From: Ensifer adhaerens
Lineage (GTDB): Bacteria > Pseudomonadota > Alphaproteobacteria > Rhizobiales > Rhizobiaceae
NCBI RefSeq assembly: GCF_001270265.1
Contig: NZ_LGAP01000008.1
Coordinates: 62,001-126,000 of the forward strand
Reading direction: 5' to 3'
Length of the DNA stretch: 64,000 bases
Under the pieces are notes generated by a model. The model had not been told where the DNA came from. It was given only the letters and a program-made list of their open reading frames with translations, and did no database searches. Numbering within the stretch: position 1 is the first letter of the stretch; every line of letters starts with the position of its first letter. Below are positions 17,206 through 25,076 of the stretch, piece after piece. Position numbers and translations under genes: made by a program.

Positions 17206-17898
17206 TCAGCCGAGGGATGCTGCCGCTTCCTCGATCAGCGCCACGATCTCCGGGGCATGCGAGGCCAGCGACGCGTGGCTCGCGTCGAGCGTGATCGTCT
17301 TTTTCGCCTTGATGCGCTCGGCCATCCATTGTTCGGTTTCCGGCGGTATCATGTTGTCGCGGCTCGACACCTGATACCAGCTGGGCTTCACCTTCCAGGC
17401 CGGCGGGCCGGACTTGTCTTCAAAGCAACGTCCGGCAATCGGCTTCTGCGCGACGGCCATGACAAGCGCTTCGGTCTCGCCGAGATCCTGGCCGAAGCTC
17501 TGGCGGAACGTCGCCTGGTCGAGCCAGAGGAAACCATCCTTGTCGGGCCGGATACTGCCGGCGCCGGACGGGGCGTCGCGGCGGGCGAAGATGCTGCCGA
17601 GGCTGTCGCCTTCGTCGGGCGCGAAAGCGGCGATGTAGACCAGACCGGCGACATTGTCTGCGTGGCCGGCGCCGGTGATCACGGCACCTCCGTAGGAGTG
17701 GCCGACCAGCAAGGTCGGCCCGTCCTGTGCGGCCACAAGTTTCGATGTCCGGTCGATATCGTCGGCAAGCGACGTCAGCGGGTTCTGGACCGCGGCGATC
17801 TTGTAGCCCTTGGCGTGCAGCGGCGGTATGACGTGACGCCAATGCGAGGCGTCACCCCAGGCGCCATGTACCAGGACGATGTTCTTGATGGCTGGCAT
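17206..17898 (-). CDS. Alpha/beta hydrolase
   Basis: The start is set at ATG 17898, preceded by AAGGAA; the longer frame to 17964 has no site. The 230-residue protein opens NIVLVHGAWGDASHW (oxyanion HG), has the nucleophile elbow GHSYGG (Ser68) and a late DASHASLASH segment that supplies the catalytic His. The short size and lack of a signal peptide match cytosolic esterases of the EstC/salicylate-esterase-like group. The substrate is unknown. Confidence 0.9.
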   Translation of the reverse strand: MPAIKNIVLVHGAWGDASHWRHVIPPLHAKGYKIAAVQNPLTSLADDIDRTSKLVAAQDGPTLLVGHSYGGAVITGAGHADNVAGLVYIAAFAPDEGDSLGSIFARRDAPSGAGSIRPDKDGFLWLDQATFRQSFGQDLGETEALVMAVAQKPIAGRCFEDKSGPPAWKVKPSWYQVSSRDNMIPPETEQWMAERIKAKKTITLDASHASLASHAPEIVALIEEAAASLG

Positions 17899-18273
17899 TG
17901 TCCGTTCCTTTCTCTCCCACGCGGGCTTTCGAATCCTGGGCTCTTTGCCGCCGACATGGTGCATGCTTCATGTCGGGTGGATGCGATCAGATCGCGAGAG
18001 CAAGGTAGGGCGGCAAGACAGGACGATCCATGACGCGGGCCTGTTATTTCGCGCAGCGGCTCCGGTTGCGGTGCCATCGCTCGGTGTCTTGCGCGGCAAT
18101 GCCGTCAAGGCGCCGGTTTCCGATCTGCGCTCGTCGGTCTTTGGCCGGGGGCAGATGCTGTATTCGGGAGTTTATAAGCGATAGGCAGCGCCGGCGCTTG
18201 ATCGCCGAACCTGCATTTCGTTTTTCGTCTGTGTGAAAGTTTCCGGCGATGGGGAAGTTCGCCCGGGTAAGGA
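17899..18273. other. Intergenic region between alpha/beta hydrolase and tRNA-Val
   Basis: About 375 bp contain no convincing gene. It must include the promoter of the minus-strand hydrolase; no repeat or hairpin of note was seen. Confidence 0.5.
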
Positions 18274-18348
<75 letters not shown>

Positions 18349-18360
18349 ATCCGATGAGGC

Positions 18361-18391
18361 GCATAGACCATAGAACCCGCCGTCGCGTCAA
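18361..18391 (-). promoter_or_regulatory. Promoter of tRNA-Val
   Basis: On the minus strand, TTGACG (18391-18386) and TCTATG (18367-18362) are 18 bp apart, and the tRNA starts 14 bp after the -10. This fits the alphaproteobacterial housekeeping pattern. Confidence 0.6.
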
Positions 18392-18512
18392 TAGGGTTTT
18401 CGAAGGTTTTTTGACAGAAATTTTGCTGGCCGTTTTGAGCCCTTGCACGCCGCCTGTGGCGGCCCGCGGGAAGCCCCGGATTTCCGGGCTTTGCGCTTAA
18501 GTCACTGAAATG

Positions 18513-18549
18513 AAAAGACCGCCGAAGATCCCTGTGGATCGCGGCGGTC
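18513..18549 (-). terminator. Rho-independent terminator of the cpdR-like gene
   Basis: GACCGCC arms (18517-18523 and 18543-18549), with an inner ATCC/GGAT stem, are followed on the minus strand by TTTT. It lies about 70 bp after the cpdR stop codon. Confidence 0.7.
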
Positions 18550-18620
18550 GATCTGAAATCCGCTCCGATCCGGAGCAAGTGTCGCGGACGGCGGCGGCGG
18601 CTGTGGAAAAATGTCTGGTC

Positions 18621-18983
18621 TCAGGCGGCCAGCATCTTGTTGACCTCGTCGACGAGGTCACGAAGGTGGAAGGGCTTCGACAGGACCTTGGCGTCCTTCG
18701 GGGCCTTCGAATCCGGGTTCAGCGCGACCGCGGCAAAGCCGGTGATGAACATCACCTTGAGATCCGGATCGAGTTCGGTCGCCCGGCGGGCAAGCTCGAT
18801 GCCGTCCATCTCGGGCATGACGATGTCGGTCAGGAGAAGCGAGAAGGGCTCTTCGCGAAGGCGGTCGTAGGCGCTGGCGCCGTTGTCATAGGACATGACC
18901 TTGTAGCCAGCCTTTTCGAGCGCCTTCACCAGGAAGCGGCGCATATCGTTGTCGTCTTCGGCAAGAAGGATTTTCACAGTCAT
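18621..18983 (-). CDS. cpdR: Single-domain response regulator, CpdR-like
   Basis: This 120-residue stand-alone receiver has acidic residues EDDND (9-13), phospho-acceptor Asp53 in LLTDIVMPEMDG, a Thr in FITGFA and the late Lys in VLSKPF. In Caulobacter and Sinorhizobium, CpdR directs ClpXP to degrade cell-cycle proteins when unphosphorylated and is phosphorylated through CckA-ChpT. The near-identity to CpdR is from recall, and the neighbours (N-formylglutamate amidohydrolase, hisN) fit the S. meliloti cpdR1 locus as I remember it. Confidence 0.9.
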   Translation of the reverse strand: MTVKILLAEDDNDMRRFLVKALEKAGYKVMSYDNGASAYDRLREEPFSLLLTDIVMPEMDGIELARRATELDPDLKVMFITGFAAVALNPDSKAPKDAKVLSKPFHLRDLVDEVNKMLAA

Positions 18984-19178
18984 GAACTCGGCCGTTGCTT
19001 CTCTTTATTCATTGCGTATGGATTGCGGCGTTCTATCCAAACCGCAACGGGGTAAATATCTCGTGAACGCGGCGCGTCAACTCCCCAGAAACCGGAGTGG
19101 GCGCACTATGGACACAGAGCCGACCAACTGGCAACATGATGACAACAGCAAGAACCGGACATGGTAAAAAGGGTTCCG

Positions 19179-20060
19179 ATGGGGGAGATCACGGAGAGGG
19201 AGCTGTTTGAGGTTCTGGAACCTGCAGGTCAGCGGATTCCCTTCGTATTCAACTCGCCCCATAGCGGCCGCTCTTATCCACAGGCCTTTCTCGATCAGTC
19301 GCGCCTGGATGCGCTGGCGATCCGCCGTTCCGAAGATCACTACGTCGACGAGCTGTTCCAGAATGCGACGTTCCTTGGTGCGCCGATGCTGTTGGCGCAT
19401 TTCCCGCGGGCCTTCCTCGACGTCAATCGCGAGCCTTACGAACTCGACCCGCGCATGTTCGACGGCCCTGTGCCGCCTCACGCCAATATCAGTTCGATGC
19501 GGGTGGCAGGCGGTCTTGGAACCGTGCCGCGGCTCGTCGCCGAGAACATGGAAATCTATCGCGGCCGCTTCCCCGTCGAACAGGCGCTGGCGCGGATCGA
19601 GACGATCTACAAGCCCTACCATGCCACCTTGCGCAAGCTGATTGCCCGCACACATGTCCAGTTCGGCCTGTCGGTGTTGATCGATTGCCATTCGATGCCC
19701 GGCAACGTGCAGCTGCCGGGCAGCGCCCAGCGGCCGGACTTCATCATCGGCGATCGTTACGGCACCAGCGCTGCGGCGGAGCTTTCGAGGATGGCCGTCG
19801 ATCTGCTGCAGGAGCTCGGCTATACCGTTGCCCGCAACAAGCCCTATGCCGGCGGCTTCATTACCGAACACTACGGCCGGCCGAGCCGCGGCCTGCATGC
19901 GCTGCAGATCGAGATCAATCGCGGGCTCTATGTCGATGAGACGACGCTGGTCAGGAAGCCCGGTTTCGGCGCGCTGGTCGCCGATCTCACCAGCTTTATC
20001 GCTTCGCTGGCGCGTCATGTCGAGGATTATGGTGCCTATCTGCCGCTTGCCGCGGAGTAG
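19179..20060 (+). CDS. N-formylglutamate amidohydrolase family protein
   Basis: The protein is 293 residues from ATG 19179 (AAAAAGGG just upstream); ATG 19161 in the same frame is possible. Likely zinc and active-site blocks are FNSPHSGRSYP near the start, HFPRAFLDVNREPYELDPRM and VLIDCHSMPG. The family hydrolyses N-formyl-L-glutamate to formate and glutamate at the end of one histidine-degradation route, but the rhizobial member beside cpdR is not in a hut operon, so its substrate is open. A second member lies at 56106-56900. Confidence 0.9.
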   Translation: MGEITERELFEVLEPAGQRIPFVFNSPHSGRSYPQAFLDQSRLDALAIRRSEDHYVDELFQNATFLGAPMLLAHFPRAFLDVNREPYELDPRMFDGPVPPHANISSMRVAGGLGTVPRLVAENMEIYRGRFPVEQALARIETIYKPYHATLRKLIARTHVQFGLSVLIDCHSMPGNVQLPGSAQRPDFIIGDRYGTSAAAELSRMAVDLLQELGYTVARNKPYAGGFITEHYGRPSRGLHALQIEINRGLYVDETTLVRKPGFGALVADLTSFIASLARHVEDYGAYLPLAAE

Positions 20061-20083
20061 CCCGGTTTTCCCTATGCTGACCT

Positions 20084-20165
20084 CAAAAAGAACCGCGCCG
20101 ATGGCGCGGTTAAGTCTAGGGAGGAAACACCCAAGGAGGGTATTTACAGTCACGAGTGACTGTAG
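20084..20165 (-). ncRNA. mmgR: mmgR / suhB-type trans-acting small RNA (alpha-r8 family)
   Basis: On the minus strand a hairpin ACAGTCACTCGTGACTGT (20163-20146) is followed by a pyrimidine-rich single-stranded region including TTTCCTCCCT, and a Rho-independent terminator: AACCGCGCC/GGCGCGGTT stem (20112-20091), then CTTTTTG. From recall, this layout and the conserved TTTCCTCCCT block match the mmgR (suhB motif) RNA of Rhizobiales. That RNA is encoded next to an inositol-monophosphatase-like gene and controls polyhydroxybutyrate granule formation. The position between the N-formylglutamate gene and hisN agrees. The ends are approximate. Confidence 0.85.
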
Positions 20166-20172
20166 AAAAACC

Positions 20173-20199
20173 CTAATATTGCACTGCACAATTGTCAAG
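20173..20199 (-). promoter_or_regulatory. Promoter of the mmgR-like RNA
   Basis: On the minus strand CTTGAC (20199-20194) and TATTAG (20178-20173) are 15 bp apart, just upstream of the RNA. Direct TGCA/GCAC words around it may bind a regulator; NtrC control is known for mmgR but is not shown here. Confidence 0.5.
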
Positions 20200-20377
20200 T
20201 TGAACCAGTGAAAACTTTTGCAGTGCATCAAAGGAATTTCACTGCATCGACAGCGTTGAAGCGATCGGCACGCCACCCCTTATCCGATCGCTGACAGCGG
20301 TCGCCTGCCGTTTGCCTTTCTGCAAATTTCGTCTATGCAGATCGGACCTTCCTGTTTCCTTCCCTAAAGAGAGTGAC

Positions 20378-21151
20378 ATGCTACCGGACCGCTCCTTTTT
20401 CGATCGTCTCGCCGATGCCGCCAAGGCGGAAACCTTGCCGCGCTTTCGTATCGGCACGAGCGTCGTCAACAAGCTCGAGGGCGGTTTCGACCCGGTGACG
20501 GAAGCCGATCAGTCGGCGGAAGCTGCGATCCGTGCCTTGATCGAGGCGAATTTTCCCGATCACGGCATCCTCGGCGAGGAGCATGGCAATGTCGGGCTCG
20601 ATCGCGAATATGTCTGGGTGATCGACCCGATCGACGGCACGCGCGCCTTCATCTCCGGCTTGCCGGTCTGGGGCACGCTGATCGGTCTTTATCGCAATGG
20701 CGATGCGGTGATGGGTCTGATGGACCAGCCGTTTACGGGCGAACGCTTCCTTGCCGATGGCAAGCAGGCGCTCTATCGCGGCCCCGACGGCGACAAGGTG
20801 CTTTCGACCCGCGCCTGCGACGCGCTCTCCGACGCGGTGCTGTTCACGACGTCGCCGCATCTCTATACCGGCGACAACAAGACCCGCTTCGAGGCGCTGC
20901 AGGACAAGGTGCGTCTGTTCCGCTACGGCTGCGATTGCTACGCCTTTGCGCTGCTTGCGGCCGGCCATGTCGACCTGGTGATCGAGTGCGGGCTGAAGCC
21001 CTATGACGTCGGCGGCCTTATCCCGCTGATCGAGCAGGCCGGCGGCATCATCACCAACTGGCAGGGCGGCCCGGCGGAAATGGGCGGCGAAGTCATCGCT
21101 GCCGGCAGCGCCGAACTGCATGCGCAGGCGCTGGAAATTCTCAGAGGCTGA
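20378..21151 (+). CDS. hisN: Histidinol-phosphatase, inositol-monophosphatase family
   Basis: This 257-residue protein starts at ATG 20378. Metal-binding motifs of the family are complete: ILGEEHGN, WVIDPIDGTRAFISGLP and CGLKPYDVGGLIPLIEQAGG. The TRAFISGLPVWGTLIGLY form of the central motif is typical of HisN, which dephosphorylates histidinol phosphate in histidine synthesis. A general inositol-monophosphatase role cannot be excluded. It is cytosolic. The mmgR-like RNA is transcribed away from it in the upstream gap. Confidence 0.9.
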   Translation: MLPDRSFFDRLADAAKAETLPRFRIGTSVVNKLEGGFDPVTEADQSAEAAIRALIEANFPDHGILGEEHGNVGLDREYVWVIDPIDGTRAFISGLPVWGTLIGLYRNGDAVMGLMDQPFTGERFLADGKQALYRGPDGDKVLSTRACDALSDAVLFTTSPHLYTGDNKTRFEALQDKVRLFRYGCDCYAFALLAAGHVDLVIECGLKPYDVGGLIPLIEQAGGIITNWQGGPAEMGGEVIAAGSAELHAQALEILRG

Positions 21152-21178
21152 TACCCACCTGTGCTGATATGACCCTTC

Positions 21179-22144
21179 TCAGGCCGCTTCGCCCTCGTCC
21201 TTGTCGTCTTCCTCGGGAATGACGAAGGCAAGAATGGCCGCCATGGCCTGGGCGCGATAGCGATCGGCCTCGTGCAGCAGTTCGTGGCGGGCGCCGTCGA
21301 TCGGGATCATGTGGGCAGCGCGGAAATTGCGCGCCAGCCACTCGACGGCGAGATGCGGCACCAGGCGGTCGGCTGTCGGTGCCAGGATGATCGTCGGCAG
21401 GGTGATGCGGGTTAGGTGTTCGCGTCGGGCGACACGTCGCATCGCGCGAAACGCTTCACTCAGCCAGCGCGCCGACGGCGGCCCAAGCCGCAATTCCGGA
21501 TAGGCTCCTGTCATGGCCAGGTTACGCGCATAACGCCGGCGATCGGCGGTCAGCACATTGTTTTCAAAGGGACGATTGCCCTTGTCGGCGTGCAGCGGCA
21601 GCCGTCCGAGGCCGAGCCAGCGCATCACCGTTGCCATGCTGGCGATGCTGCGCTCGCCGATTATCTGGCCACCGAGGCCGACAAAGGGGGCGAGCACCAC
21701 CAACCGATCGATGCGGCTCGAAAGCAGCGGGGCGAGCGACAATGCGACCAGCGCGCCCATGGAGTGAGCGACGATGGAAAAGGGCAGCCGGGTGTCCGGC
21801 AGCACGATCTGCTCGAGGAAGGTGGTCAGGTCGCGCTCGTAATCGGAGAAACGCTCGACATGGCCGCGCCGGGCATCGGGCAGGAGCCGCTCCGAGCCGG
21901 CCTGGCCGCGCCAATCGAAGGTGGCGACCCAGAGGCCGGCAGCGTTGAGTTCGGCAATGGTCTCGAAGTATTTCTCGATCGATTCGTTGCGGCCCTGCAG
22001 CAGCACCACCGTGCCGCGCGCAACCGGCGTTCTGGTCTTGAAGATGGCATAGCGGATCTTGCGGCCACCGGCTCCATCAAAGAAGCCCGCCACGTGATTG
22101 TCCGGTATCGGATTGTCCGGTGTGGAGCGGAGGATCGAGGTCAT
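21179..22144 (-). CDS. Lysophospholipase-like alpha/beta hydrolase
   Basis: From Met at 22144 the protein has 321 residues and opens MTSILRSTPDNPIPDN. It has VVLLQGRNESIEKYFETI, a FDWRGQAGSER block, nucleophile elbow AHSMGA and a late GARHELLHE segment with the catalytic His, as in the serine aminopeptidase S33/PldB group. A longer frame begins with TTG at 22216, but that TTGACG together with TATCCC 17 bp on looks like a promoter, so I prefer 22144. A strong minus-strand terminator lies directly upstream. It converges on hisN. Confidence 0.88.
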   Translation of the reverse strand: MTSILRSTPDNPIPDNHVAGFFDGAGGRKIRYAIFKTRTPVARGTVVLLQGRNESIEKYFETIAELNAAGLWVATFDWRGQAGSERLLPDARRGHVERFSDYERDLTTFLEQIVLPDTRLPFSIVAHSMGALVALSLAPLLSSRIDRLVVLAPFVGLGGQIIGERSIASMATVMRWLGLGRLPLHADKGNRPFENNVLTADRRRYARNLAMTGAYPELRLGPPSARWLSEAFRAMRRVARREHLTRITLPTIILAPTADRLVPHLAVEWLARNFRAAHMIPIDGARHELLHEADRYRAQAMAAILAFVIPEEDDKDEGEAA

Positions 22145-22187
22145 GACGGATGAAACCAGGGTGAAGACACGTTGATCGTAATCATCA

Positions 22188-22216
22188 GGGATAGGCGGCG
22201 GGTCTGGCGCCGTCAA
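22188..22216 (-). promoter_or_regulatory. Candidate promoter of the lysophospholipase-like gene
   Basis: On the minus strand TTGACG (22216-22211) is followed after 17 bp by TATCCC (22193-22188). It begins right after the T run of a terminator, so the hydrolase would be transcribed separately from anything upstream. Confidence 0.45.
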
Positions 22217-22325
22217 AGAAAAAAGCCGGAAACGGTGGGTGAAATCCGGACGATCACCGTTTCCGGCTGCTGAAGGAGAAGGGACGTGTCACTTCAGCCC
22301 CGGGAGATTTCCTCCCAGTGTGGCT
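22217..22325 (-). ncRNA. Candidate unannotated small RNA ending in a strong terminator
   Basis: On the minus strand a perfect 14-bp stem, CACCGTTTCCGGCT's complement pairing (22268-22255 with 22237-22224), is followed by TTTTTTC. No gene precedes it on that strand. Two further hairpins lie before it: GGGAGGAAATCTCCC (about 22315-22300) and a GCTGAAG/CTTCAGC stem (about 22298-22270). This is the layout of a bacterial small RNA. The 5' end is a guess, and no strong promoter was found. Confidence 0.45.
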
Positions 22326-22407
22326 GTTCTAACGCGTGCGATCTGAACCGCGGCCGAACCGTCCATTCATCGGCCATTCACCTCTCAAGAATCTTGAACC
22401 GGCATGC

Positions 22408-22436
22408 CTTGAACTGACGAAATCGCATTCCCATGT
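22408..22436 (+). promoter_or_regulatory. Heat-shock (RpoH-type) promoter of ibpA
   Basis: CTTGAA (22408-22413) and TCCCATGT (22429-22436) are separated by 15 bp, close to the sigma-32 consensus CTTGAA-N13-15-CCCCATNT. It lies about 100 bp before ibpA, leaving room for the ROSE leader. Confidence 0.6.
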
Positions 22437-22439
22437 TCT

Positions 22440-22538
22440 GGTCACGGACGCCGATGACGGGTCCGTTCACCGGTCGCGCCGCTGCCTGGATGGGGTGGCA
22501 GACCAGACATCGCAAACAGTTGCTCCCAGGAGGACACC
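22440..22538 (+). promoter_or_regulatory. ROSE-type RNA thermometer in the ibpA leader
   Basis: The leader folds into several hairpins (for example CTGCC...GGCAG around 22487-22503). It ends with TTGCTCC (22520-22526) directly before the Shine-Dalgarno AGGAGGA (22528-22534). The UUGCU/AGGAG pairing that hides the ribosome site is the hallmark of ROSE elements, which open at heat-shock temperature. Confidence 0.8.
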
Positions 22539-23000
22539 ATGCGTCACGTTGATTTTTCCCCCCTCTATCGCTCCACCGTTGGCTTCGATCGCCTCTTCAC
22601 GATGCTCGACAGCCTCGGCCAGCCTGACCAGGCTCAGACTTATCCGCCCTACAACATCGAGCGCACCGGCGAGAACGCCTACCGCATCACGATGGCGGTT
22701 GCCGGCTTCGACGAAACCGAACTGTCGATCGAAGCGCGCGAACATACGCTGACGATCAAGGGCGAAAAAAGCGAGGACAAGGCCGAGGAAAACCAGTTCC
22801 TGCATCGCGGCATTGCCAAGCGCGCCTTCGAGCGCCGCTTCCAGCTCGCCGACCATGTGGAGATCAAGTCCGCTTCGCTGAAGAACGGCCTGCTGCACAT
22901 CGACCTCACCCGCGAGATCCCGGAAGCCGCCAAGCCGCGCCGGATCGACATCACGTCGGTCGCATCGCAGCCGAAGCAGATCGAGGCTCAGAACCTCTAA
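22539..23000 (+). CDS. ibpA: Small heat shock protein, Hsp20 family
   Basis: This 153-residue chaperone starts MRHVDFSPLYRSTVGFDRLF, typical of rhizobial IbpA/HspH class A proteins. The alpha-crystallin domain covers about residues 35-130 (YRITMAVAGFDETELSIEAR, ending in a KNGLLHIDLTREIPE strand). It binds unfolding proteins in the cytoplasm and passes them to DnaK/ClpB. Transcription looks RpoH-dependent and translation is gated by a ROSE thermometer. A strong terminator follows. Confidence 0.95.
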   Translation: MRHVDFSPLYRSTVGFDRLFTMLDSLGQPDQAQTYPPYNIERTGENAYRITMAVAGFDETELSIEAREHTLTIKGEKSEDKAEENQFLHRGIAKRAFERRFQLADHVEIKSASLKNGLLHIDLTREIPEAAKPRRIDITSVASQPKQIEAQNL

Positions 23001-23023
23001 TCCGCACCTCCCAAGCTTGAAGA

Positions 23024-23055
23024 GGCGGCGCCCGAGAGGGCGCCGCCTTTTTTTT
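23024..23055 (+). terminator. Rho-independent terminator of ibpA
   Basis: GGCGGCGCCC (23024-23033) and GGGCGCCGCC (23038-23047) form a G+C-rich stem followed by eight T residues, shortly after the ibpA stop codon. Confidence 0.9.
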
Positions 23056-23092
23056 GTTGGATCGTTATTTTCTCGCTTTACCAGGACAGGCT

Positions 23093-24082
23093 TTAGGAAC
23101 GAACGGGTTCGGCGACCGCGTCCGGCTCCTTGCGGGCGGCATAACGCTGGGCGATCACCGCGCAGGCCATCAGCTGGATCTGGTGGAACAGCATGACCGG
23201 CAGCACGATCGCGCCGATGTTCTGGCCGGCGAAGATGGCGCTCGCCATCGGAATGCCGCTCGCAAGGCTCTTTTTCGAGCCGCAGAAGGTAATGGCGATC
23301 TCGTCGGCCCGGTTGAAACCGAGCAGGCGGCTGCCGAACATGGTGACGGCGAGCACGAGCGCCAGCATGACCACCTCGATTGCGACCAGCACCCCGAGAT
23401 CGGCGAGCGAAAATGTCTGCCATAGCCCCGATGTGACGGCCTGACTGAAGGCGAGATAGACGACCATGAGGATCGAGCCACGGTCGACGGGCGAAAGCAG
23501 ACCCTTGCGCGCCCGGATCCAGGCGCCGATCCAGGGCTGCAACAGCTGGCCGACGATGAACGGTGCCAGCAGCTGCAGCAGGATCTGTTCCAGCGCATCC
23601 AGCGACACGCCGCCATGGCCGCCGGCTGAAAACAACAGGCCGACGAGAAGCGGCGTCAGGAACATGCCGAAGATATTGGAGGCGGACGCGGAGCAGATCG
23701 CTGCCGGGACATTGCCGCCGGCAACCGACGTGAAGGCGATCGACGACTGCACCGTCGAGGGCAGCACGCAGAGAAACAGGATGCCGGTATAGAGCGCCGG
23801 CGGCAGGATCGATGACGGCACGAAGCCGACCGCAAGGCCGACAAGCGGGAACAGCATGAAGGTCGATGTCAGGATCGCCAGATGCAGCCGCCAATGCAGG
23901 AAGCCGGCGACGACGACGTCGCGTGACAACCTCGCGCCATGCAGGAAGAACACCATGCCCACGGCCACCTTCGTTGCGATGGCGAACCAGGCGGTCGCCT
24001 CGCCATGGATCGGCAGCAACGATGCCAGCAGCACCGTGAGGAGCAGGAGCAGGGTGAACGTGTCGGGAAGGTAGCGGCGCAT
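23093..24082 (-). CDS. Bile acid:sodium symporter-like transporter
   Basis: This 329-residue inner-membrane protein starts MRRYLPDTFTLLLLLTVLLA. It has about nine to ten hydrophobic helices and the SBF-like pattern (LCVLPSTVQSSIAFTSVAGG, SASNIFGMFLTPLLVG, FCGSKKSLASGIPMASAIFA), as in the YfeH-type group. Some members export or import organic anions; the substrate is unknown. It is divergent from a LysR regulator and is probably its target. Long extra frame upstream of the chosen ATG lacks a ribosome site and overlaps the LysR gene. Confidence 0.88.
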   Translation of the reverse strand: MRRYLPDTFTLLLLLTVLLASLLPIHGEATAWFAIATKVAVGMVFFLHGARLSRDVVVAGFLHWRLHLAILTSTFMLFPLVGLAVGFVPSSILPPALYTGILFLCVLPSTVQSSIAFTSVAGGNVPAAICSASASNIFGMFLTPLLVGLLFSAGGHGGVSLDALEQILLQLLAPFIVGQLLQPWIGAWIRARKGLLSPVDRGSILMVVYLAFSQAVTSGLWQTFSLADLGVLVAIEVVMLALVLAVTMFGSRLLGFNRADEIAITFCGSKKSLASGIPMASAIFAGQNIGAIVLPVMLFHQIQLMACAVIAQRYAARKEPDAVAEPVRS

Positions 24083-24149
24083 GTCTGTCACTGGTTTGAT
24101 GGAGAAAACGTCTTGCCGAGAAATGTCATTATGAAGCAGGATGCAAGGA

Positions 24150-24160
24150 ATAACAGTTAT
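24150..24160. promoter_or_regulatory. LysR-type palindrome in divergent promoter
   Basis: ATAACAGTTAT lies in the 96-bp gap between the transporter and LysR genes, 18 bp before the LysR start codon. LysR proteins bind such interrupted palindromes to control themselves and the divergent gene. Confidence 0.45.
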
Positions 24161-24178
24161 CGCGAAATTGGATAATGT

Positions 24179-25036
24179 ATGCTGGACCTCGTGCAACTGC
24201 GCAGCTTCGTGGCGCTCGAACAGGTGGGCAGCTTCACCCTCGCCGCCGAAAAGCTCGCACTTGGCCAGTCGACGGTCAGCCAGCATATTCAAAGGCTTGA
24301 GGCGTCGCTTGGGCGCAAGCTCGTTGCCCGCGACACGCACCGGGTGTCGCTGACCACGGACGGCCAGGCCCTGCTTGCCCATGCGCGTTCGATGCTGGCG
24401 ATCGACGACGAGGTCAAGGCGCTGTTTGCCGAAAGCAGCCTTCGCGGTCGGTTGAGGCTGGGCGTGTCGGAGGATTTCGTCACCAGCCGGCTGCCGGGCG
24501 TGCTTGAAGATTTCGTTCGCGCCCATCCGTCGGTGGAACTCGAATTGACAGTGGCGCTCAGCGGCGTGCTCTACCAGATGCAGGACGGCGGCGAGATCGA
24601 CCTGGTGCTGGCAAAGCGCCGGCTGGGCGATCCGCGCGGCGAGCTGGTCTATCGCGAGCCGCTGGTCTGGCTGGCGCGCGATCCCGAGCGCATAAAACGC
24701 GACAGAGTGCTGCCGCTGATAGCCTTTCCGCCGCCGAGCATCACGCGCAGCGTGGCGCTCGAGGTGCTCGACCGGCATCGGCTGCCGTGGCGGATCGTCT
24801 GCACCTGCGGCAGCCTCAGCGGGCTGACGGCCGCGGCTCAAGCGGGCATGGGCGTGCTCGTCCAGCCGCGCAGCATGGCGCCGCAGGGCCTGCGGGAAAT
24901 ACCCACCGGCACCTTGCCGCCGCTGGAGGATGTCGAATTCGTGCTGGTCCCGAGCAAAGGCGCCGATCGGACGCTGATCGCGGCGCTCTCAGCCGAGATC
25001 CTGTCGAAGGTGCGGACGCTGCAGGGCCAGCCGTGA
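24179..25036 (+). CDS. LysR-family transcriptional regulator
   Basis: This 285-residue regulator has an N-terminal helix-turn-helix (FTLAAEKLALGQSTVSQHIQ, about residues 19-38) and a periplasmic-binding-protein-like effector domain from about residue 90. It is divergent from the bile-acid-symporter-like transporter and probably controls it. The effector is unknown. The spacing and length are normal. Confidence 0.93.
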   Translation: MLDLVQLRSFVALEQVGSFTLAAEKLALGQSTVSQHIQRLEASLGRKLVARDTHRVSLTTDGQALLAHARSMLAIDDEVKALFAESSLRGRLRLGVSEDFVTSRLPGVLEDFVRAHPSVELELTVALSGVLYQMQDGGEIDLVLAKRRLGDPRGELVYREPLVWLARDPERIKRDRVLPLIAFPPPSITRSVALEVLDRHRLPWRIVCTCGSLSGLTAAAQAGMGVLVQPRSMAPQGLREIPTGTLPPLEDVEFVLVPSKGADRTLIAALSAEILSKVRTLQGQP

Positions 25037-25076
25037 GCCACAGCGTCGCGCTTCGAATCCGATTTATGCAGGCGCC

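Noticed and set aside
22145..22216. N-terminal extension of the lysophospholipase-like protein from TTG 22216
   Set aside because: TTGACG followed by TATCCC at 17 bp looks like a promoter, the extension has no ribosome site, and it abuts a terminator.
24083..24841. Long N-terminal extension of the transporter frame
   Set aside because: It runs antisense through the LysR gene and is not hydrophobic; the membrane protein begins at 24082.
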